NCBI RefSeq assembly: GCF_003097655.1
Contig: NZ_QCZH01000010.1
Span: 38,287-102,286 of the forward strand
Length of the DNA: 64,000 bases
Reading direction: 5' to 3'
DNA from: Flavobacterium laiguense
GTDB lineage: Bacteria; Bacteroidota; Bacteroidia; Flavobacteriales; Flavobacteriaceae
Shown: positions 56,798-64,000 of the stretch, one piece after another
Position numbering within the stretch: position 1 is the stretch's first letter
How the letters are laid out: each line of letters opens with the position of its first letter
Program-made: the position numbers and the translations under genes
The notes under the pieces: model-generated
Seen by the model: the letters and a program-made list of their open reading frames with translations, nothing else
Databases searched by the model: none
What the model was told of the DNA's origin: nothing

Positions 56798-57033
56798 ATT
56801 AGATTAATATGACTGCCGCAAAACATACCAAGTATTTTTTTTGCCACAGATTCACTGATTTTTTTTAATTTGATACCTTTTAGAAACGGCACTGATTTAT
56901 AGTCTTTATAAGGAATCTGTGTATATTTAGTTGTTAATAATCTAATTTTAATCTGTGAATCTGTGGCTATTTTTTTTAGGCGTTAGCCTTGTCATTGCCC
57001 TGGTATTAGTTACGGATAGTCATATTAGATTAA
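56798..57033. mobile_element. MITE-like element, copy 2, with 10-bp flanking direct repeats
   Basis: The element occupies 56808-57023 and begins TATGACT / ends AGTCAT. Its right end resembles that of copy 1 (21 of 24 bases). Perfect direct repeats ATTAGATTAA flank it at 56798-56807 and 57024-57033. The interior differs from copy 1: GCCACAGATTCACTGATT (56843-56860) and its near-perfect inverse (56950-56967, 17 of 18) form a palindrome. No transposase gene. Confidence 0.72.
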
Positions 57034-57137
57034 GTAATAGTGAACGGTTCAGTTTTAAAATAAATTGTTTTTCTTCCCTTTGTAAATAAAAGAAATATTT
57101 CTCGGCTTCTATTTAATAAATCCTAAATCGGAATTTG

Positions 57138-57145
57138 TATATTTG
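57138..57145 (+). promoter_or_regulatory. -7 promoter box of the pyrR cluster
   Basis: TATATTTG is a perfect TAnnTTTG box. The start point would be about 57152, so the structured element from 57169 would be near the 5' end of the mRNA. No -33 TTG at the usual distance. Confidence 0.6.
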
Positions 57146-57168
57146 CTTAACCAAAGAAAATCCTTAAA

Positions 57169-57263
57169 ATATGAAATGAGCATTACCTAAAATTGGTCGC
57201 AAGCACCAATGTTGATATGCGAATTACATATGGCCTTTAAAAAACAATAAAAACCAACATATG
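57169..57263 (+). ncRNA. Structured leader element, copy B, ending at the pyrR start codon
   Basis: Same architecture as copy A at 5679-5774: ATATG (57169-57173) pairs inside CATATG (57227-57232); GCAT (57180-57183) with ATGC (57217-57220); the hairpin ATTGGT (57192-57197) / ACCAAT (57205-57210) keeps a 7-base loop. The 25-base A-rich spacer and the third CATATG (57258-57263) with the start codon are also kept. Junction and loop bases differ between the copies while paired bases stay the same. Confidence 0.65.
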
Positions 57264-57800
57264 AATCAAAAAGTTTTGCTTAATTCTAAAGAAGTCAATA
57301 TTATTTTGAACCGCTTGGCCTGTCAGTTGATTGAAAAACATCTTGATTTTTCAGATACAATTTTAATAGGGATTCAACCTAGAGGTACTTTTTTAGCAAA
57401 ACGATTGAAAGAAATATTAGAAAATGAGTATCAAATTCCAAACATTGCTTTAGGGTATTTGGACATCACTTTCTTTAGAGATGATTTTCGAAGAGCGAAC
57501 AAGTCTTTAGAAGCCAACAAAACCCAAATCGATTTTTTAGTTGAAAATAAAAAAGTCATTTTTATAGATGATGTATTATATACTGGGCGTAGTATTCGTG
57601 CGGCATTGACAGCGATTCAATCCTTTGGAAGACCTTCTGGGATTGAATTATTAACATTAATTGATCGCCGTTTTAGTCGCGATTTACCCATACAGCCCGA
57701 TTATAGAGGTCGTCAGGTAGACGCAATCAATGGTGAGAAAGTAAAAGTTTGTTGGGTAGAACAAGATGGCGAGGACGGAGTTTATTTAGAAACAAATTAG
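57261..57800 (+). CDS. pyrR: Bifunctional PyrR-type pyrimidine regulator / uracil phosphoribosyltransferase
   Basis: A 179-residue type I phosphoribosyltransferase with the PRPP-binding loop in VIFIDDVLYTGRSIRAAL (about residues 95-112) and ILIGIQPRGTFLAKRL near residue 35, as in PyrR of Bacillus. PyrR either makes UMP from uracil and PRPP or binds pyr mRNA leaders. The canonical Bacillus PyrR target was not found nearby, but a different structured leader precedes this gene. It starts a cluster with pyrB after 67 bases. Confidence 0.93.
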   Translation: MNQKVLLNSKEVNIILNRLACQLIEKHLDFSDTILIGIQPRGTFLAKRLKEILENEYQIPNIALGYLDITFFRDDFRRANKSLEANKTQIDFLVENKKVIFIDDVLYTGRSIRAALTAIQSFGRPSGIELLTLIDRRFSRDLPIQPDYRGRQVDAINGEKVKVCWVEQDGEDGVYLETN

Positions 57801-57867
57801 ACTTTTTTGACTCGAAATCTATAATTTCTAAACAACATGAAACAATAAATAACAAACAGCAAAAAAG

Positions 57868-58794
57868 ATGAGCGAACTAAGTGTAAATCATTTATTAGGG
57901 ATTAAATACATTAACAAAAAAGATATTGACCTAATTTTTGAAACTGCCGATCATTTTAAAGAAGTCATTAATAGACCGATAAAGAAAGTACCTTCATTGA
58001 GAGATATTACTATTGCTAATATTTTTTTTGAAAATAGTACCAGAACAAAATTATCATTTGAATTGGCTCAAAAAAGGTTATCGGCAGATGTGATAAGTTT
58101 TTCGGCGGCCCAATCATCGGTAAAAAAGGGAGAAACACTTATTGATACCGTTAATAACATCCTTTCTATGAAAGTAGATATGGTTGTCATGCGACATGCA
58201 AACCCTGGAGCTGCTTATTTTTTGTCTAAAAATGTAAAGGCCAGTATTGTAAATGCAGGAGACGGAGCTCATGAACATCCTACTCAAGCGTTATTAGACA
58301 GTTATTCTATTAGAGAAAAATTGGGTGATGTAGCCGGTAAAAAAGTAGTTATTGTTGGAGATATTTTACATTCAAGAGTTGCGTTATCCAATATATACGC
58401 TTTGCAGATGCAAGGTGCAGAAGTTAAGGTTTGTGGTCCAAAAACGCTTATACCTAGATATATAGAATCACTTGGAGTAACAGTAGAGCCAAACCTACGC
58501 AAAGCCTTAGAATGGTGTGATGTAGCTAATATGTTACGCGTTCAAAATGAAAGAATGGATGTAAATTTTTTTCCATCTACCAGAGAATATGCACAACAGT
58601 ATGGGGTAGATAAAGCCTTGCTTGATTCGCTCGACAAAGAGATCGTTATAATGCATCCAGGACCTATAAATCGCGGTGTTGAAATAACAAGTGATGTAGC
58701 AGATTCACAACAATCTGTAATTTTAAATCAAGTAGAAAACGGTGTTGCCATTAGAATGGCAGTAATCTATCTTTTGGCTTCAAAAATTCAATAA
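57868..58794 (+). CDS. pyrB: Aspartate carbamoyltransferase catalytic chain
   Basis: Joins carbamoyl phosphate and aspartate in pyrimidine synthesis. The 308-residue length is standard. Seen are the carbamoyl-phosphate motif FENSTRTKLSFELA (about residues 53-66; usual STRTR varies to STRTK), MRHANPGAAYF, HPTQALLDSYSIREKLG and HPGPINRGVEI. The genes pyrR and pyrB adjoin, as in many bacteria. It is followed after nine bases by a small gene. Confidence 0.96.
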   Translation: MSELSVNHLLGIKYINKKDIDLIFETADHFKEVINRPIKKVPSLRDITIANIFFENSTRTKLSFELAQKRLSADVISFSAAQSSVKKGETLIDTVNNILSMKVDMVVMRHANPGAAYFLSKNVKASIVNAGDGAHEHPTQALLDSYSIREKLGDVAGKKVVIVGDILHSRVALSNIYALQMQGAEVKVCGPKTLIPRYIESLGVTVEPNLRKALEWCDVANMLRVQNERMDVNFFPSTREYAQQYGVDKALLDSLDKEIVIMHPGPINRGVEITSDVADSQQSVILNQVENGVAIRMAVIYLLASKIQ

Positions 58795-58803
58795 ACTCAT
58801 ATA

Positions 58804-59136
58804 ATGAAAGTTACTACAAAAGGACATACTATTATAATTAAAGATACCGAAGGAAATATTGTAGCGTTTTTAGAGAAAATAAATAATCAATACAATAGTT
58901 TTAAGAAGCATAATCTTATTTTGGACATTTCCCATGACAAATCAGTTGATGTAAAATCAATTACCATTTTTTCTGATTTAGCCAAAAAGCATAAAAAAGA
59001 AAAAAAATCATTGGTTTTAGTTGCTGAAGATATAGATTATAACAAAGTTCCCAAATCTATTGTTGTTGTGCCAACTCAACTAGAAGCACATGATATGATC
59101 GAAATGGATGAAATTGAAAGAGATTTAGGGTTTTAG
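58804..59136 (+). CDS. Small conserved hypothetical protein encoded upstream of rnz
   Basis: A 110-residue soluble protein (MKVTTKGHTIIIKDTEGNIVAFLEKI...) with alternating short strands and helices (NLILDISHDKSVDVKSITIFSDLAKKHKKEKKSLVLV), reminiscent of a STAS-like fold though I see no defining motif. It ends DEIERDLGF. Tight placement between pyrB and rnz suggests it accompanies RNase Z; the function is unknown. The stop codon lies in TTTTAGCCCCCAGCCCCTGAAGGG, which looks like a dispersed intergenic repeat. Confidence 0.75.
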   Translation: MKVTTKGHTIIIKDTEGNIVAFLEKINNQYNSFKKHNLILDISHDKSVDVKSITIFSDLAKKHKKEKKSLVLVAEDIDYNKVPKSIVVVPTQLEAHDMIEMDEIERDLGF

Positions 59137-59170
59137 CCCCCAGCCCCTGAAGGGAAGTCTTTTCAAAACA
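59131..59170. repeat. Small GC-rich repeat-like segment
   Basis: The segment beginning at the stop codon of the small gene (AGCCCCCAGCCCCTGAAGGG) resembles a dispersed intergenic repeat of this group, as I recall. No second copy was found in this window. Confidence 0.3.
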
Positions 59171-59220
59171 ATTATTTGGAACTGTACATTGCGCTGAATA
59201 CTGCTATAGAATACTAAAAA

Positions 59221-60126
59221 ATGAAACTAACCATTCTTGGCTGTTATGCCGCAACTCCACGATCTTTTACAAATCCTACTTCACAGGTTTTAGATATTAA
59301 AAACAGACTTTTTTTAATAGACTGCGGGGAAGGGACTCAAGTACAGTTGCGAAAAAACAAATTGAAATTCTCAAAAATCAACCATATCTTTATTTCCCAT
59401 TTACATGGTGATCATTTTTTTGGATTAATTGGTTTAATCTCAACATTTGCCTTATTAGGACGCATTACCGATCTACATGTTTTTGGTCCAAAAGGAATAA
59501 AAGAAATAATTGAAATGCAATTGAGATTGTCGAATTCCTGGACCAATTATAAATTGTTGTTTCACGAATTAGAGTCTAACGAAAGTGAAACAATCTTTGA
59601 AGATGAAAAAGTAATCGTCAAAACAATTCCACTAAAACATCGAGTGTATACAAATGGTTTTTTGTTTCAAGAAAAAACTGGAGATAGGCTATTAGACTTC
59701 AAAGCCGTCCAAAATTTTGAAATTGATAAATGTTATTATCAAAATATAAAAAAAGGGAAAGATATTAATTTAGAAGACGGTAGGGTTATTGAAAACGCAA
59801 AATTGACTTTTGATCCCATTGCACCAATGAGTTATGCTTTTTGTTCGGATACCAAATATTATGAGTCAATAATTCCTATTATAAAAGAGGTAGATGTATT
59901 ATATCATGAATCTACATTTTTAGATTCAGAAGAAGCTTTGGCAGGAAAAACAATGCATTCTACAGCCAAAGAGGCCGCTAAAATAGCTTTAAAAGCCAAT
60001 GTAAAGCAATTATTACTAGGACATTATTCTACCAGATATGCTACTATTGATTTATTTAAAGAAGAAGCCCAAACAATTTTTGCAGCAGTTTTACTGACTG
60101 ATGATGGCAAAGTTTTTGAATTTTAG
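59221..60126 (+). CDS. rnz: Ribonuclease Z
   Basis: A 301-residue metallo-beta-lactamase-fold nuclease that trims the 3' end of tRNA precursors. Zinc ligands are in FISHLHGDHFFGLIGL (HxHxDH, residues 61-66), LKHRVYTNG, the Asp in YAFCSDTKYY and the His in LLLGHYSTRY. The 301-residue size matches the short RNase Z type. It is placed after the small gene by 84 bases and before pdxH by 31. Confidence 0.95.
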   Translation: MKLTILGCYAATPRSFTNPTSQVLDIKNRLFLIDCGEGTQVQLRKNKLKFSKINHIFISHLHGDHFFGLIGLISTFALLGRITDLHVFGPKGIKEIIEMQLRLSNSWTNYKLLFHELESNESETIFEDEKVIVKTIPLKHRVYTNGFLFQEKTGDRLLDFKAVQNFEIDKCYYQNIKKGKDINLEDGRVIENAKLTFDPIAPMSYAFCSDTKYYESIIPIIKEVDVLYHESTFLDSEEALAGKTMHSTAKEAAKIALKANVKQLLLGHYSTRYATIDLFKEEAQTIFAAVLLTDDGKVFEF

Positions 60127-60157
60127 TAATTTATTAGAATATTAAAAAGATATAAAA

Positions 60158-60802
60158 ATGCATGATCTAAGTGATTACAGAAAGTCGTATGAAAAAAGTG
60201 AATTGTTAGAATCCTCTATTCCAGAAGATCCGATAAATCTTTTTAATAGATGGTTTCATGAGGTAGAAGATTTTGATGGTGCTGGAGAAGTCAATGCAAT
60301 GACCGTCTCTACAATTGGTTTGGATGGTTTCCCGAAATCAAGAGTGGTATTGTTGAAAAAATTTAATGAAGAAGGGTTTGTCTTTTATACCAATTATAAT
60401 TCGGAAAAGGGTAGGGCTATAGCTAATAATCCGAAAGTTTGTCTTTCTTTTTTTTGGGATAGTTTAGAGCGTCAAGTGATTATAAAAGGAATAGCCGAGA
60501 AAATACCCGAGAACATTTCGGATGGTTATTTTGAATCAAGACCAGATGGGAGTAAATTAGGTGCAATAGTCTCCAATCAAAGTGAGATTGTACCTTCCCG
60601 TGATTATCTGGAAGAAAATTTGAAACAATTAGAGAAAGAGTATGAGGGGAAAGAAATTTTAAGACCCAAACATTGGGGAGGTTTTTTAGTAACCCCCTTA
60701 GAAGTAGAATTTTGGCAAGGAAGACCCAACCGCTTGCATGATCGCATTCGATATACTTTTCAAGAAGATTATTCTTGGAAGATAAATCGTTTAGCTCCAT
60801 AA
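60158..60802 (+). CDS. pdxH: Pyridoxamine/pyridoxine 5'-phosphate oxidase
   Basis: A 214-residue FMN enzyme producing pyridoxal 5'-phosphate. Hallmarks are AMTVSTIGLDGFPKSRVVLLKKF (about residues 46-68), YTNYNSEKGRAIANNPKVCLSFFW, SRPDGSKLGAIVSNQS, and the C-terminal EFWQGRPNRLHDRIRY with the conserved Arg/His pair. It is the last gene of the pyrR cluster and is followed by a terminator. Confidence 0.96.
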   Translation: MHDLSDYRKSYEKSELLESSIPEDPINLFNRWFHEVEDFDGAGEVNAMTVSTIGLDGFPKSRVVLLKKFNEEGFVFYTNYNSEKGRAIANNPKVCLSFFWDSLERQVIIKGIAEKIPENISDGYFESRPDGSKLGAIVSNQSEIVPSRDYLEENLKQLEKEYEGKEILRPKHWGGFLVTPLEVEFWQGRPNRLHDRIRYTFQEDYSWKINRLAP

Positions 60803-60900
60803 ACTGATTGCATAAGTTTTATGAGGATTATTAGAATATATGATCTGATGCCTCGTTCCGAGTGATTGGTACTGGAATGATGTAAATGAATAGTACAATT

Positions 60901-60941
60901 AAAAAAGCAGTAGTAAACAAAAGTTTACTACTGCTTTTTTT
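60901..60941 (+). terminator. Rho-independent terminator of the pyrR-pdxH cluster
   Basis: A perfect 13-bp stem, AGCAGTAGTAAAC (60906-60918) / GTTTACTACTGCT (60923-60935), with A6 before and T-rich after. A minus-strand frame over it is not a gene. Confidence 0.9.
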
Positions 60942-61197
60942 GTGCTTATATGGTTCTGTTTTAGTTTGTTTTTGGTGTTGTATTTGGTTGAAAATCAGTA
61001 TGCAATTTGGAATAATATGGGATATATCGCAGCTGTGTTTTTGCTGAATTAGTAAATACTCAGTTCTAAGCATTTCGAAAAAATAACCTCTTTCTATAAT
61101 CATCAATTGTATTTCTTTTTGAATTGTTGTTTTAAAGTTAAAAAAAGTAAGATAAGTACTTTATAGTTTTTATTATTTATGCATTTCGTCGGTTTTT
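60942..61197. other. Intergenic region before the first CAP gene
   Basis: About 255 AT-rich bases with no gene seen; the promoter of the CAP gene starts at 61198. Confidence 0.5.
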
Positions 61198-61229
61198 TTT
61201 GTCTGTTTAACTTAAAAAGCATTACTTTG
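61198..61229 (+). promoter_or_regulatory. Promoter of CAP lipoprotein gene 1
   Basis: TTTG (61198-61201), a 20-base spacer and TTACTTTG (61222-61229), one base off TAnnTTTG. The same layout with the same spacer length occurs in front of the second copy. Confidence 0.65.
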
Positions 61230-61311
61230 ATATAGAATTAAGTTGTTAATCTAAATATTAATCTTAAAGAAGTTTGCCCCACAATCTACTTTAAACTTAA
61301 ACTACATTATT

Positions 61312-61812
61312 ATGAATTCGAAACTACTTCCGTTGACATTTTTTGTCGTTATTTTGAGTTTTATGGCTTCATGTTCTCCCGAAGACAGTGATCCGACCCC
61401 AGAATCACAATTGCCAGTTGTTTTAAACTATGAATACAGTCCTTTAGAATTAGAAACCATGGCTTTGATTAACGATTACAGAGTTAGTCTTGGTTTAAAT
61501 GCTTTAGAAAAAATAAACCATGTCTCGTTCAAATCTGAAGAACATGACCATTATATGATTGCTAATAATGTGGTTAATCATGATGATTTTGTCTCCCGTT
61601 CCGAAAACATAATTAAAGCTTTAGGAGCTAAAAAAGTAAGTGAGAATATTGCCTATAATTACAGTACTGCAAAAGGAGCTTTTGATGCTTGGTTGAAAAG
61701 TGAAGGACACAGAGAAAACATAGAAGGTGATTTTACTCATTTTGGTATCGCAGTGAGAGAGAATCCTGTAAATGGCAGAAAGTATTATACAAACATTTTC
61801 GTAAAAATATAG
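61312..61812 (+). CDS. CAP-domain (SCP/PR1-like) lipoprotein, first tandem copy
   Basis: A 166-residue lipoprotein: signal with lipobox cysteine (LSFMASC, Cys21), a short Ser/Pro/Glu linker and a CAP domain (about residues 48-166) with MALINDYRVSLGLNALEKI, VVNHDDF, SENIAYNY, AFDAWLKSEGHRENIEG and THFGIAV. The domain's cavity residues (two His and two Glu, as in SEEHDH, VNHDD, SEN and EGH) appear conserved. Bacterial CAP proteins are secreted and of mostly unknown function. A close paralogue follows. Confidence 0.93.
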   Translation: MNSKLLPLTFFVVILSFMASCSPEDSDPTPESQLPVVLNYEYSPLELETMALINDYRVSLGLNALEKINHVSFKSEEHDHYMIANNVVNHDDFVSRSENIIKALGAKKVSENIAYNYSTAKGAFDAWLKSEGHRENIEGDFTHFGIAVRENPVNGRKYYTNIFVKI

Positions 61813-62088
61813 TTTTTACTAGACAGACGCCTAATCCTTGAAAATAAGACTGGGTTAATAAAAAAGAAAGTAAAATTTTTAGACAGTAGTAGACAAATGG
61901 CTGTTGCTTTTTTTTATAAGTTCTCATTGTTATTGTTTTTATTTAAAATGGTTGATTGTTTTGATGTCTATTTTTTTTATTATGTTGATTGGATATTCTT
62001 TCTTAGCAATGTCAATCATCATATTATAGATAATATTCTAGGAAAATTATTAATCTTTAAATTTTAATGATGTAGTTTGTCGATTTTG
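61813..62088. other. Intergenic region between the CAP genes
   Basis: About 275 AT-rich bases without a gene; only weak hairpin potential near 61875-61915 was noticed. Confidence 0.4.
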
Positions 62089-62120
62089 TTTGGTAGTTTA
62101 ACATAAAAGGTATTTATTTG
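62089..62120 (+). promoter_or_regulatory. Promoter of CAP lipoprotein gene 2
   Basis: TTTG (62089-62092), a 20-base spacer and TTTATTTG (62113-62120), one base off the consensus. The spacer shares GTTTAAC-TAAAA with copy 1, pointing to common descent. Confidence 0.65.
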
Positions 62121-62213
62121 AAAAATAATAAAACCGTAAAATATTAACCTAACCATCAACTTTAAAGAAGTTTGCCCCACAATCTACTTTAAGCTTAAAC
62201 TACTATAATTATT

Positions 62214-62714
62214 ATGAATTCAAAATTTTTTCGCTTGGCTTTTTTTGCCTTTATTTTAAGTTCTATGTATTCTTGTTCAACAGAAGACAGTAGTTCAACT
62301 TCAGAATCACAACCATCAATTGTTTTAGATTATCAATACAGCCCTTTAGAGTTAGAAACGATGGCTTTGATTAATAATCATAGAGTTAGTCTTGGTTTAA
62401 ATGCCTTAGAAAAGATAAACCATATTTCATACAAATCTGAAGAGCATAATCATTATATGATTGCTAATAATGTGGTAAACCATAATGATTTTATAGCCCG
62501 TTCAGAAAACATAATGAAAGTGTTAGGCGCTAAAAATGTAAGCGAAAATATAGCTTATAATTACAATAGTGCAAAAGGGGTCTTTGATGCTTGGTTGAAT
62601 AGCGAAGGACACAGAGAAAACATAGAGGGTAATTATACTCATTTTGGTATTGCAATTAGAGAGAATTCTGCAACTGGCAAAAAATATTACACAAACATTT
62701 TCGTGAAAATATAG
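62214..62714 (+). CDS. CAP-domain lipoprotein, second tandem copy
   Basis: A 166-residue paralogue of the preceding gene, same length and no gaps, with changes concentrated in the signal peptide and linker. The cavity segments are kept (SEEHNHYM, VVNHNDF, SENIAYNYN, SEGHRENIEG). The last residues, KYYTNIFVKI, are the same in both. Upstream it repeats the promoter and a 28-base leader block, so the whole unit was duplicated. A terminator follows. Confidence 0.93.
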   Translation: MNSKFFRLAFFAFILSSMYSCSTEDSSSTSESQPSIVLDYQYSPLELETMALINNHRVSLGLNALEKINHISYKSEEHNHYMIANNVVNHNDFIARSENIMKVLGAKNVSENIAYNYNSAKGVFDAWLNSEGHRENIEGNYTHFGIAIRENSATGKKYYTNIFVKI

Positions 62715-62739
62715 ATTTTATTACAATTGAATAGATTTC

Positions 62740-62770
62740 AAAAAGGCTACCTGATAAGGGTAGCCTTTTT
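62740..62770. terminator. Bidirectional terminator
   Basis: A perfect 12-bp stem, AAAAAGGCTACC (62740-62751) / GGTAGCCTTTTT (62759-62770), between the second CAP gene (+) and the OmpA-family gene (-). Confidence 0.92.
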
Positions 62771-62792
62771 GGAATCTAAGAGTTGTTTTAAT

Positions 62793-64000
62793 TTATAAAG
62801 CGGTAATAATAAACTCGCTACGTCTGTTTTGTTGATGTTCATCTTCGGTACATTTTACGCCATCGGAACAATTATTGTATAATTGATTTTCACCATATCC
62901 TTTGCTGGACAATCGGTTTGGGTTGATACCGTTTTGAATTAACCATTCTCTGGTTGATTTAGCTCTTCTATCGGATAATCCTTCATTGTATTTAGAGGTA
63001 CCTCTACTGTCGGTATGGGATCGGATGTCAATTTTCATGTTGGGGTATTCCCCCATAACATCCAGTATTTTAGCCAAATCCAATGCCGCTTCTGGTTTAA
63101 TAGTTGATTTGTCAAATTCAAAATAGATCCATTTGATTCCAAAACATTTCCCCAAGTCATCTCCAACAGCCACTTTGCATAATGCTTTTTCAAAAGTCAG
63201 ATTCAGTTGGGTTTTACAGTCTTTCTCTGCAATTGCAATGGTTTTTTCGGTTGTGGTATACTCTTCTTTTTCGGCTCTCACACTATATGTTTTTTCGCCT
63301 TCTATATCGAAAGAATAATACCCTTTATCATCGGATTCCGTTGTTTTGAGTAATTTGTGCTGGTCATCGTATAGCGAGACTTTAGATTTGGAAAGTATTT
63401 CAGCGGTTAATAAGTCCGTTGTGGTACCGTTTAATTCGTATTTACATTTTATGGGTCTGGTTTCTAAGAATTGATAGATATCGTCATATCCTTTTCCGTT
63501 CTCTCTATTGGAGGAAAAAAAGCCAATTCGACTTTTGGTGTCTATTAAGTAAGCAAAATCATCTTTTTGGGAATTGACATCGGCACCTACGTTTTGGACT
63601 TGACCAAAAGTACCATCTTCCTTGATTTGAGCCACAAATATATCGAGTCCCCCAAGACCAGAATGGGTATCCGAGGCAAAATAAATTTCATTGTCATCGG
63701 TAACAAACGGGAAGGTTTCCTTGCCGGGTGTATTTATGGTTTTGCCCAAATTCACGGGGGTGCCATAACTGCCGTCGCTATTGATACTCACCTTAAAAAT
63801 ATCCGATTCTCCCAATGAGCCTGGCATATTCGATACAAAATACAACGTTTTTTCATCGGCGCTAAGAGCGGGATGAGCCGTACTGTAGTTGTCACTATTA
63901 AAGGGTAATTCTATTATATTGGTCCAATCATTTTTTACATAACTGGCTTTGTATATTTTAATTAGAGTAACTTTATTTCCATCTTTTCCTTTTTTGCCTT
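62793..64000 (-). CDS. OmpA-family protein with PD40-type repeats, 5' end outside the window
   Basis: The minus-strand frame is open to the window edge, so about 402 C-terminal residues are visible; a TTG at 63845 is not the real start. The N-terminal visible part has PD40/WD40-like beta-propeller motifs (HPALSADEKTLYFVSNMPGS, GGLDIFVAQ, FSSNRENGKGYDDIYQF), then a CarboxypepD-type Ig-like domain (about 130-220 residues from the end), then the peptidoglycan-binding OmpA domain (IYFEFDKSTIKPEAALDLAKIL, IDIRSHTDSRGTSKYNEGLS, RLSSKGYGE). Such proteins tie the outer membrane to the cell wall and in this phylum often travel with T9SS-type or PorP genes. Confidence 0.92.
   Translation of the reverse strand, partial: GKKGKDGNKVTLIKIYKASYVKNDWTNIIELPFNSDNYSTAHPALSADEKTLYFVSNMPGSLGESDIFKVSINSDGSYGTPVNLGKTINTPGKETFPFVTDDNEIYFASDTHSGLGGLDIFVAQIKEDGTFGQVQNVGADVNSQKDDFAYLIDTKSRIGFFSSNRENGKGYDDIYQFLETRPIKCKYELNGTTTDLLTAEILSKSKVSLYDDQHKLLKTTESDDKGYYSFDIEGEKTYSVRAEKEEYTTTEKTIAIAEKDCKTQLNLTFEKALCKVAVGDDLGKCFGIKWIYFEFDKSTIKPEAALDLAKILDVMGEYPNMKIDIRSHTDSRGTSKYNEGLSDRRAKSTREWLIQNGINPNRLSSKGYGENQLYNNCSDGVKCTEDEHQQNRRSEFIITAL

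Noticed and set aside
56843..56967. CRISPR-like repeated segments (GATTCACTG / CAGTGAATC type)
   Set aside because: Only two inverted arms, no regularly spaced direct repeats and no cas genes in the window.
60831..61106. 91-residue minus-strand frame
   Set aside because: It runs through the terminator hairpin at 60906-60935 and has no signal, motif or promoter.

Overview
This AT-rich 64 kb window looks like a chromosomal segment of a Flavobacterium-type member of the Bacteroidota. The evidence is an adjacent SusC/SusD pair, promoters with the TAnnTTTG (-7) signature of this phylum, A-rich leaders without clear Shine-Dalgarno sequences, a LytTR two-component system, BshA (bacillithiol synthesis), TamB/LptD/MCE envelope genes and no GC-rich tract. 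Both window edges cut genes: a tamB-like gene at the left edge (+) and an OmpA-family gene at the right edge (-).

Layout. 1-15 kb: envelope and core metabolism (tamB 3' part, pfkA, gapA, a BadF/GlcNAc-kinase-like gene, a RidA protein, an LptD-like OM protein, amidase, MCE protein, a membrane Fe-S protein plus CCG-domain partner, a conserved hypothetical and a PAP2 phosphatase). 15.7-26.1 kb: a heavy-metal resistance block, all on +: Cys/His-rich lipoprotein, CzcA-type RND pump, TolC-type protein, CzcB-type adaptor, HupE/UreJ-like protein, membrane-anchored protein, periplasmic HMA protein, DUF3703 protein and a Zn/Cd-type P1B ATPase. 26-41 kb: housekeeping genes (bshA, aroC, a dicarboxylate/amino-acid symporter, a hybrid sensor kinase, a DEAD-box helicase, hutG-like and hutI, glutamine cyclotransferase, the SRP RNA, an SDR and fructose-6-phosphate aldolase). 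41.4-54.9 kb: a probable amino-sugar/chitooligosaccharide utilisation locus (FHS-type sugar permease, LytTR regulator and LytS-like kinase, SusC/SusD, a NagB/PIG-L fusion and a GH20 hexosaminidase). 55-60.8 kb: an ABC-F protein, then a pyrR-pyrB-small protein-rnz-pdxH cluster. 60.8-64 kb: a tandem pair of CAP-domain lipoproteins and an OmpA/PD40 protein.

The most interesting non-coding signal is a roughly 95-base structured leader found twice, immediately upstream of the BadF-like kinase gene (5679-5774) and of pyrR (57169-57263). Stem sequences and spacings are conserved while loop sequences vary. A CATATG box at the start codon can pair with another CATATG box inside the element, which makes a translational switch plausible. 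A second signal is a pair of small non-autonomous mobile elements (15495-15676 and 56808-57023). They share related terminal inverted repeats, are each flanked by a perfect 10-bp direct repeat, and carry unrelated internal palindromes. A tandem duplication of the CAP lipoprotein gene has kept its promoter and leader.

No tRNA, rRNA, CRISPR array, prophage or intact insertion sequence was seen. Everything here was read by eye. Family assignments rest on motifs and recalled family features, not on searches.
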